From contig CALXSR010000045.1 in NCBI GenBank assembly GCA_944391215.1, positions 1 through 39,553 on the forward strand: DNA of 39,553 bases, given 5' to 3'. A program made the position numbers and the translations under genes. Under the pieces are notes generated by a model, which did not search any database, was not told the DNA's origin, and saw only the letters and a list, made by a program, of their open reading frames with translations. Shown piece by piece: positions 33,985 to 39,553 of this stretch (positions are counted from its first letter, which is position 1; the number at the start of each line of letters is the position of its first letter). This stretch comes from an uncultured Clostridia bacterium (lineage in GTDB: Bacteria; Bacillota; Dehalobacteriia; UBA4068; CALXSR01).

Positions 33985-36609
33985 ATGACAAAATATGTCT
34001 ATCTATTTCATGAAGGAAACGCTGCAATGCGTGATTTATTAGGAGGAAAAGGGGCCAATTTGGCAGAGATGACCAATTTGGGAATGCCGATTCCGCAAGG
34101 GTTTACCATAACAACAGAAGCCTGCAACCGTTATTATGAAGAAAATGAAACGATTCCGGATGAAATTTTAACACAAATTGAAGAGGGGATTGCTTATTTA
34201 GAAAAAGTGTCCGGAAAAAAATTAGGCGATAATCAAAATCCATTATTGGTTTCTATCCGTTCTGGTAGCCGGGCTTCTATGCCGGGTATGATGGACACCG
34301 TTTTGAATTTGGGTTTAAATGACCAGGCAGCAGAAGGCTTAGCGGCAAAAACAGGAAACCCACGCTTTGCTTATGACTCCTATCGTCGCTTTATTCAAAT
34401 GTTTTCTGATGTGGTAATGGGATTACCCAAACCTACGTTTGAAAAAATTATTGATGAAGTGAAAGAACAAAAAGGCGTTCATTTAGACACCGAATTAGCA
34501 GCGGCTGATTTACAAGAATTGATTGCTTTATTTAAAGCGCATTATGAGAAAGAAATTGGTTCTCCTTTTCCGCAAAATCCCAAAGTGCAAATGATGGAAG
34601 CTATTAAAGCCGTTTTCCGTTCTTGGAATAATCCGCGGGCCATTTACTATCGGCGACAAAATGATATCCCCAGCACTTGGGGAACTGCGGTTAATGTGCA
34701 AATGATGGTATTTGGTAATATGGGCGATACTTCCGGTACTGGGGTAGCCTTTACCAGAAATCCTGCTACCGGTGAAAAGAAAATCTTTGGGGAATATCTG
34801 ATCAATGCTCAAGGGGAAGATGTGGTTGCCGGGATTCGAACTCCGAAAACCATTGCTACTTTGGAACAAGATATGCCTGAAGTATATAAAGAATTTATGG
34901 ATATCGCCAAACGTTTGGAAATGCACTATAAAGATATGCAAGATATGGAATTTACCATTGAGGAAAAGAAATTGTATTTCTTGCAAACCAGAAATGGCAA
35001 AAGAACTGCTGCTGCTGCTTTAAAAGTGGCGGTGGATTTAGTAGATGAAGGCATGCTGACAGAAGAAGAGGCTGTTTTGAAAGTGGAACCAAAACAGTTA
35101 GACCAGCTGCTACATCCTGCTTTTGATAGCGCTGCATTGAAAAAAGCAAAAGTCGTGGCTACTGGTTTGCCTGCTTCCCCAGGCGCTGCTGCCGGTAGAG
35201 TATATTTTAATGCAGAGGATGTTAAAGCTGCCAGCTTAAGAGGGGAACGGGTCATCCTAGTTCGTTTGGAAACCTCTCCGGAAGATATTGAAGGGATGGC
35301 TTTGGCGCAAGGCATTTTAACGTGTCGTGGCGGTATGACATCGCATGCTGCAGTTGTTGCCCGTGGTATGGGCACTTGCTGCATTGCCGGTTGCGGCGAA
35401 ATTAAAATGAACGAAGAGGAAAAATATTTTACGGTAGCCGGCCTAACCATTAAAGAAGGGGATTATATTTCTTTAGACGGCAGTACTGGTAAAGTTTATG
35501 CGGAAGATATTAAAACGACAGAACCTTCTATCTCCGGCGATTTTGCCCGCTTTATGGCTTGGGCTGACCGTGTAAGAACGATGAAGGTTCGCGCTAATGC
35601 GGATAATCCTAGGGATGCAAAAAATGCTCTGGAGTTTGGGGCGGAAGGCATTGGCCTTTGCCGTACGGAGCATATGTTCTTCCAGGAAGATCGTATCCAT
35701 AAAATGCGGAAAATGATTCTTTCTTCTACCGAAGAAGAAAGACGGGCTGCCTTAATGGAATTGTTGCCGGTACAAAGAGAAGATTTTATTGGTATTTATG
35801 AAGTGATGGCCGAAAAACCGGTAACAGTACGGTTATTAGATCCGCCATTGCATGAATTTTTGCCGCAGGAAGAAGAAGCGATTGCTGATTTGGCCAAAGA
35901 TATGAATATGAGCGTGGCTAAATTAAAAGAAAAAATTGCTTCCTTGCATGAGTTCAATCCTATGATGGGGCATCGGGGTTGCCGTTTGGCGGTTACCTAT
36001 CCGGAAATTGCTGAAATGCAGGCCAGAGCAATTATTGAGGCTGCTATTCATGTGAAAAAAGAAAAAGGCTATCAAATAGTTCCAGAAATTATGATTCCTT
36101 TGGTTGGAGAAGTAAAGGAATTGAAATTTGTAAAAAATGTGGTAGTGAAAACTGCTGATGAAGTGATTCGGGAATCCGGCATTGATTTGCAATATCTGGT
36201 TGGTACGATGATTGAAATTCCACGGGCTGCTTTAACTGCTGATAAAATTGCGCAAGAAGCGGAGTTCTTCTCTTTTGGTACCAATGATTTAACGCAGATG
36301 ACTTTTGGCTTTTCTCGTGATGATGCCGGCAACTTCTTAGAAGCATATTATCAAAGAGCAATTTATGAATCCGATCCTTTTGCTCATTTAGATCAAGAAG
36401 GCGTTGGGCAATTGGTACAAATGGCAGTAGAAAAAGGAAGACAAACCCGTCCTAATATTAAATTAGGAATCTGTGGGGAACATGGCGGCGATCCTTCTTC
36501 TGTAGAATTTTGCCATAGAATTGGTTTGGCCTATGTAAGCTGCTCTCCGTTTAGGGTTCCTATTGCCCGTTTAGCGGCGGCACAGGCTGCGATTAAAAAC
36601 CTTCGGTAA
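33985..36609 (+). CDS. ppdK: Pyruvate, phosphate dikinase
   Basis: PpdK reversibly makes ATP and pyruvate from PEP, AMP and pyrophosphate; anaerobes use it in glycolysis or gluconeogenesis. The 874-aa product matches the usual length. It has the N-terminal nucleotide-binding domain (LLGGKGANLAEM) and the swivelling phosphohistidine domain GGMTSHAAVVARGMG, with His454 and regulatory Thr452. The C-terminal PEP/pyruvate domain shows SFGTNDLTQMTFGFSRDD and Cys830. ATG 33985 is preferred, nine bases after GGGTG; the GTG at 33973 lies in that site. It starts 39 nt after glyS and is probably cotranscribed. No PDRP regulator gene is nearby. Confidence 0.98.
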   Translation: MTKYVYLFHEGNAAMRDLLGGKGANLAEMTNLGMPIPQGFTITTEACNRYYEENETIPDEILTQIEEGIAYLEKVSGKKLGDNQNPLLVSIRSGSRASMPGMMDTVLNLGLNDQAAEGLAAKTGNPRFAYDSYRRFIQMFSDVVMGLPKPTFEKIIDEVKEQKGVHLDTELAAADLQELIALFKAHYEKEIGSPFPQNPKVQMMEAIKAVFRSWNNPRAIYYRRQNDIPSTWGTAVNVQMMVFGNMGDTSGTGVAFTRNPATGEKKIFGEYLINAQGEDVVAGIRTPKTIATLEQDMPEVYKEFMDIAKRLEMHYKDMQDMEFTIEEKKLYFLQTRNGKRTAAAALKVAVDLVDEGMLTEEEAVLKVEPKQLDQLLHPAFDSAALKKAKVVATGLPASPGAAAGRVYFNAEDVKAASLRGERVILVRLETSPEDIEGMALAQGILTCRGGMTSHAAVVARGMGTCCIAGCGEIKMNEEEKYFTVAGLTIKEGDYISLDGSTGKVYAEDIKTTEPSISGDFARFMAWADRVRTMKVRANADNPRDAKNALEFGAEGIGLCRTEHMFFQEDRIHKMRKMILSSTEEERRAALMELLPVQREDFIGIYEVMAEKPVTVRLLDPPLHEFLPQEEEAIADLAKDMNMSVAKLKEKIASLHEFNPMMGHRGCRLAVTYPEIAEMQARAIIEAAIHVKKEKGYQIVPEIMIPLVGEVKELKFVKNVVVKTADEVIRESGIDLQYLVGTMIEIPRAALTADKIAQEAEFFSFGTNDLTQMTFGFSRDDAGNFLEAYYQRAIYESDPFAHLDQEGVGQLVQMAVEKGRQTRPNIKLGICGEHGGDPSSVEFCHRIGLAYVSCSPFRVPIARLAAAQAAIKNLR

Positions 36610-36702
36610 GGCGTTGGTCTCATAAACAAATGAATTCATTCAAGTGTAAATCCAGTTTCCATGCATGTTTACGGACTTGATCAATGTCAGATAGCGCATA
36701 GA
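36610..36702 (+). other. ppdK 3' untranslated region with extra hairpin
   Basis: No gene is seen here. It holds a 12-bp palindrome AATGAATTCATT (36629-36640). An imperfect stem-loop follows: CAAGTGTAAA (36641-36650) pairs with TTTAC plus ACTTG (36668-36679), with a GG bulge. Neither has a T-run. Confidence 0.5.
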
Positions 36703-36752
36703 TAAGGTGTGTCATCATTCTGATCTGGGAATGGGCGGCACACCTTATTTTT
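36703..36752 (+). terminator. Terminator after ppdK
   Basis: TAAGGTGTG (36703-36711) pairs with CACACCTTA (36739-36747). An inner CATTC/GAATG stem and a five-T run (36748-36752) complete it. It lies 94 nt after the ppdK stop codon. Confidence 0.85.
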
Positions 36753-37066
36753 AGAGCAATCAGTGGGACTCCTTGATGATAAAAAGCGCTTTAAAGATAT
36801 CGACAGAAGTTCAACTTCATGATAGAATAAAAATAACTGTTTGTGGATATTTTTGCGAATAAAGCAGAGCTTGCGACAGCGGATATCTGTCAATCCTTTA
36901 AGTTAGAGGAATGTATGCCTGTTTTACCTAGCTTTAGACTTACAAACGGTAAAAATCAATGTTGTAATGGGGTTAAATATTGAAAAAGGTAATCTTGTGA
37001 ACAGGTTTTTGTTTAGACTGTTTGGGTTCAACAGGATTTCCATATCTTAAAGAGAAAAGGATGGCT
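36753..37066 (+). other. Long gap before purC, no confident gene
   Basis: This 314-nt stretch has no supported gene. It has an inverted repeat TTTTACC (36922-36928)/GGTAAAA (36948-36954) with a 19-nt loop. A 48-codon open segment (36837-36983) with a protein-like composition but no ribosome-binding site is also present. I found no purine riboswitch pattern or clear promoter. It may include decayed coding DNA. Confidence 0.4.
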
Positions 37067-37762
37067 ATGTTTATGATGAAAACACTCTATAGTGGTAAAA
37101 CCAAAGATGTTCTTACCGATACAGTGACCGGGGATGTCTATTTGCTTTTTAAGGATAGTGCTACTGGTGAAAACGGCGTATTCGATCCTGGTTCCAATAC
37201 CGTTGGTGGCAGCGTTGATGGCAAGGGCAAAATTGGCCTTAAGATTTCCCAGTATTTCTTTGAATTGATGGAGCAAAATGGTGTTCCCACTCATTATTTG
37301 GGTGCAGACGTTGAAGCTGGTCTGATGAAGGTGCGCAAATTAACTGTGCCAAAACTTGAGTTTGTGCTTCGTTATTTTACCGCTGGGAGTATGTGTCGTC
37401 GATTTTCGTTAGAAGAAGGGATTCCTTTTGATCCGCCTTATCTTGAAGTGACCTTAAAAGATGATGAGCAAGGTGATCCATTGATCAGCGAAAGGCTATG
37501 CAAAATGAAAGGACTTTTAGGAGAAGGTCAATACAATGAGGCACTGGATGTACTGGTAAGGGTTGGCGAAGTGCTAAAAAAAGAACTGGCCAAGTTGCAT
37601 CTTACCTTGATTGATTTCAAAATCGAGATAGGGTATGATGAAAATGGCAAAATGTATATGGTTGACGAAATTACTCCTGATATTTGGCGCGTAAAAGATG
37701 AAAATGGCAATATCCCCAATCAAATCGACTGCGCAAAATTGATTTTGGACAAGTTAAGTTAA
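37067..37762 (+). CDS. purC: SAICAR synthetase (phosphoribosylaminoimidazole-succinocarboxamide synthase)
   Basis: PurC joins aspartate to CAIR in purine synthesis. The product is about 231 aa and has LYSGKTKDV at the N-terminus (ATP loop), KLEFVLRYFTAGS as the VRN-like substrate segment, and LIDFKIEIGYDENGKMYMVDEITPD at the catalytic end. Several ATGs compete (37061, 37067, 37073); 37067 is chosen because AAAGG then has a 6-nt gap. The protein resembles a divergent short PurC form in anaerobes more than B. subtilis PurC. It stands alone, with no other pur genes around it and a poorly organised upstream region. Confidence 0.9.
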   Translation: MFMMKTLYSGKTKDVLTDTVTGDVYLLFKDSATGENGVFDPGSNTVGGSVDGKGKIGLKISQYFFELMEQNGVPTHYLGADVEAGLMKVRKLTVPKLEFVLRYFTAGSMCRRFSLEEGIPFDPPYLEVTLKDDEQGDPLISERLCKMKGLLGEGQYNEALDVLVRVGEVLKKELAKLHLTLIDFKIEIGYDENGKMYMVDEITPDIWRVKDENGNIPNQIDCAKLILDKLS

Positions 37763-37794
37763 GGCAAAATTAGGTTTCATTGAAAAGCATTTTT

Positions 37795-37887
37795 ATGTTA
37801 ACTAGCTTGATACCAGTGTTGTTTCTGGTCTTTGGATTATCGTTCAGAGCCGTATGGGCGATTGTCAATGTAGAATTACATAAATGA
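37795..37887 (+). CDS. Candidate 30-aa hydrophobic peptide
   Basis: ATG 37795 opens a 30-codon frame that reads as one membrane helix (LIPVLFLVFGLSFRAVWAIV) with a short polar end. The upstream GAAAAG is a poor ribosome-binding site. A terminator follows nine bases after the stop. Small one-helix peptides sometimes accompany transporters, but no transporter gene is next to it, and it may be a remnant or chance. Confidence 0.25.
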   Translation: MLTSLIPVLFLVFGLSFRAVWAIVNVELHK

Positions 37888-37895
37888 TAAATTAT

Positions 37896-37927
37896 AAAAG
37901 CTTTGTTATAAATGACAAGGCTTTTTT
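37896..37927 (+). terminator. Terminator downstream of purC
   Basis: AAAAGCTTTGT (37896-37906) pairs with ACAAGGCTTTT (37915-37925), with one G-U pair and an 8-nt loop, and the T-run extends to 37927. Confidence 0.85.
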
Positions 37928-38101
37928 GTATTCTATTGGCGGAATAAAGGATATGAAAAAAATATAAGGAATATTAGCAAATAAAAATATATGCTTGATT
38001 GTATGATGGTGACCTCCAAGCCGAACTTAAGTTTCACAATCATGTTGCTTCCGCAAGAAAATTTTGCGAGGCCCGTGAAAATGGGTAATAGGGATGAAAA
38101 A
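37928..38101 (+). other. Gap before the broken M20 gene
   Basis: The segment is AT-rich and holds no supported gene. A small CGCAA/TTGCG hairpin lies around 38052-38068. An AGGGATGA site at the end could serve the following start codon. Confidence 0.4.
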
Positions 38102-39503
38102 ATGGAGCAAAAAGATTTGCAAAGGAAATCAAAACAATAGATTGAAAAAAACAAAGAGGAGTTTATTTCAATTGCGCAGTTTATTTGGGAAAGCCCAGAA
38201 CTGGGGTTAGAAGAACGGAAAGCCAGTCAAAAACTCATAGCGGTTTTGGAAAAATACGGTTTTTCTATCGAAAAAAATATTGCCCAAATGCCGACGGCAT
38301 TTATTGCGACCTATGAAAAAGGGGCTCCGGTTATCGGTTTTAATGCAGAATACGATGCTTTACTGGATTATCTCAAAAATGTTATTCTGGGATAAAAGAA
38401 GCGATCAAAGAGGGGGGCCGGGACATGGTTGCGGTCATAATATTTTGGGCACAGCCGAAGTATTGGCTGCTATTGCCTTGGCCAAACTAATGGCAAAAGA
38501 AAACCTTGTTGGTACAATTAAAGTTTTTGGTTCCCCAGCAGAAGAGCTTTGTATTGGCAAGCCTTTTGTTGCTCGTGAGGGGCACTATAATAATATTGAC
38601 GCTTTTTTGGATTGGCATCCTTGGAGCTGTAATAAAGCGCATTATGATACTTGCGGCGCATATTTTAGCATAAAATATCATTTTAAAGGTAAGAATTGTC
38701 ATGGGAATTCCCCATGGCAAGGAAGATCTGCTTTAGATGCTGCGATACTAACCGGTACGGCAATAGAGTTTTTGCGTGAACATTATGAGCCTGCGGCGGC
38801 GGATAGAGGGCATACGATTAACTATACCTTTTCGGATACCGGTCCGGAATTTCCTAGTGTTGTGCCGGATAAAGCAACATTATGGTGCGTGGGTAGATTT
38901 AGTACGGCAGAACAGTTACAAGATATGATACGCCGGGTGGATAATTGCGCCAAGGCGGGTGCTTTAGCAACCGAAACAGAAATGGAGAAAGAGTTTATTA
39001 CAGCAACGCATGAAAAAATTCCGAATGAAACGCTGGCCAAAATGGTATACGATCACTTTGTGGCCCTGGGCGCGCCAAAGTTTACAGAAGAAGAGCAAAA
39101 ATTAGCAGAAGAAATGCAACAGGCCGATGGGTATGAACCGACAGGTTTGGCGGAAGAAATCATGGACTTTGGAACCAGCGGAACCGTTCTTTGCGATACT
39201 TCAGAGTTTAGCTGGCATGCTCCATACGCTACTTTTTGGATGACAGCGGCGCCAAGCGGCGCTTGGCATAATTGGAAAGTTGCCTCCTGCGCGGGTAGTA
39301 GCATTGGGTGGAAAACCATGATACAGGCAGCAAAACTATTAACGATATGCGGTTTAGACCTTTTACAAAATCCGAGTATTTTAAAAAAGGCTAAGGCGGA
39401 ATGGCAAAACCGCTTGTCTGGTAGAGTATTTTATTCCTTATTACCAGATGATGGGAAGCCGCCTTTGGCAATGAATACTACCGCTATGGAAAAATATAAA
39501 TGA
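38102..39503 (+). pseudogene. M20 family amidohydrolase (AbgB-like), disrupted
   Basis: The intact family comprises zinc peptidases/amidohydrolases that cleave N-acyl or aminobenzoyl-glutamate amides. From ATG 38102 the frame meets TAG at 38138, then continues in frame as EKNKEEFISIAQFIWESPEL up to GFNAEYDAL. There one base appears lost (TTACTGG where TTACCTGG would read ALPG), and SQKCYSGIKEAI continues in a second frame. A second one-base loss in a G-run near 38412 shifts to the third frame, giving GGPGHGCGHNILGTAEV, GSPAEE and DWHPW through to 39503. All metal-binding regions can still be recognised. Three lesions make a true pseudogene more likely than a sequencing error. Confidence 0.85.
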
Positions 39504-39553
39504 AAATGATAGATGAAAATTTTAGATGTTTTCCTAATTTAAGAATTTATTTG
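39500..39553 (+). CDS. Possible start of a further gene, cut by window end
   Basis: ATG 39500 overlaps the TGA of the M20 frame (ATGA). Eighteen codons stay open to the window edge, reading MKMIDENFRCFPNLRIYL. The overlap is typical of coupled genes, but the piece is too short to identify. A second ATG at 39506 is an alternative start. Confidence 0.3.
   Translation, partial: MKMIDENFRCFPNLRIYL

Noticed and set aside
33361-35450. Several minus-strand open frames of 65-174 codons within glyS and ppdK
   Set aside because: They are antisense to well-conserved genes, have no family resemblance or ribosome-binding sites, and are low in complexity.
36837-36983. 48-codon open segment upstream of purC as a gene
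   Set aside because: It has no start codon with a ribosome-binding site, no recognised similarity, and a length expected by chance.
36753-37066. Purine riboswitch upstream of purC
   Set aside because: The conserved three-way-junction sequences were not found, and no terminator precedes purC here.
1-39553. CRISPR array, prophage, insertion sequence, tRNA or rRNA gene
   Set aside because: No regularly spaced repeats, transposase or phage proteins, or tRNA/rRNA sequences were recognised anywhere in the window.

Overview
The window is a conserved chromosomal housekeeping region from an AT-rich, endospore-forming member of the Bacillota. The sporulation genes spoIIP, yqfC and yqfD point to a spore former. 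The order prmA-rsmE-mtaB-(HIT)-rpsU-nfeD-floA-x-yqfC-yqfD-phoH-pgpH-ybeY-dgkA-cdd-era-recO-glyQ-glyS closely follows the Bacillus subtilis yqeT-to-glyS block. Tetrameric-type glycyl-tRNA synthetase (glyQ + glyS), DUF4342 next to glyQ, and a pyruvate phosphate dikinase after glyS suggest a clostridial or Negativicutes-type anaerobe. The genus cannot be fixed from the sequence alone. Almost every gene reads on the + strand; rpsT is the only clear minus-strand gene.

Layout. 1-4471: the 3' end of leuS with its terminator, comEA, holA, rpsT (minus strand, UUG start), spoIIP behind a sporulation-type promoter, and a small membrane ORF. 4547-9151: murJ, lepA, hemW. 9181-14047: the class I heat-shock operon hrcA-grpE-dnaK-dnaJ behind a sigma-A promoter and a perfect CIRCE operator, closed by a terminator. 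14054-17846: its own promoter, then the translation and RNA-modification genes prmA-rsmE-mtaB, a HIT hydrolase and rpsU (58 aa). 17960-20990: a membrane-organisation operon, nfeD-floA plus an unknown membrane-anchored charged protein. 20990-30817: yqfC-yqfD behind a sigma-E-like promoter, then a tightly packed run phoH-pgpH-ybeY-dgkA-DUF502-DUF3048-cdd-era-recO-DUF4342. 30806-36752: a strong promoter, a short attenuator-like leader, glyQ-glyS and ppdK, ended by a terminator. 36753-39553: a looser, less gene-dense stretch with purC, a possible 30-aa hydrophobic ORF, and an M20 amidohydrolase gene broken by one nonsense codon and two frameshifts.

The genes serve protein synthesis and folding (leuS, lepA, rpsT, rpsU, glyQS, DnaK system), rRNA/tRNA/protein modification (ybeY, rsmE, prmA, mtaB), DNA uptake and repair (comEA, holA, recO), envelope lipid-carrier and membrane-domain functions (murJ, dgkA, nfeD, floA), c-di-AMP turnover (pgpH) and sporulation.

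No CRISPR array, prophage, intact insertion sequence or rRNA/tRNA gene was seen. The most interesting non-standard signals are: the glyQS leader, which has mutually exclusive folds but no T-box; the 152-nt pgpH/ybeY overlap; the spoIIP terminator that contains the ribosome-binding site of the next small ORF; and the sporulation promoter in front of yqfC.
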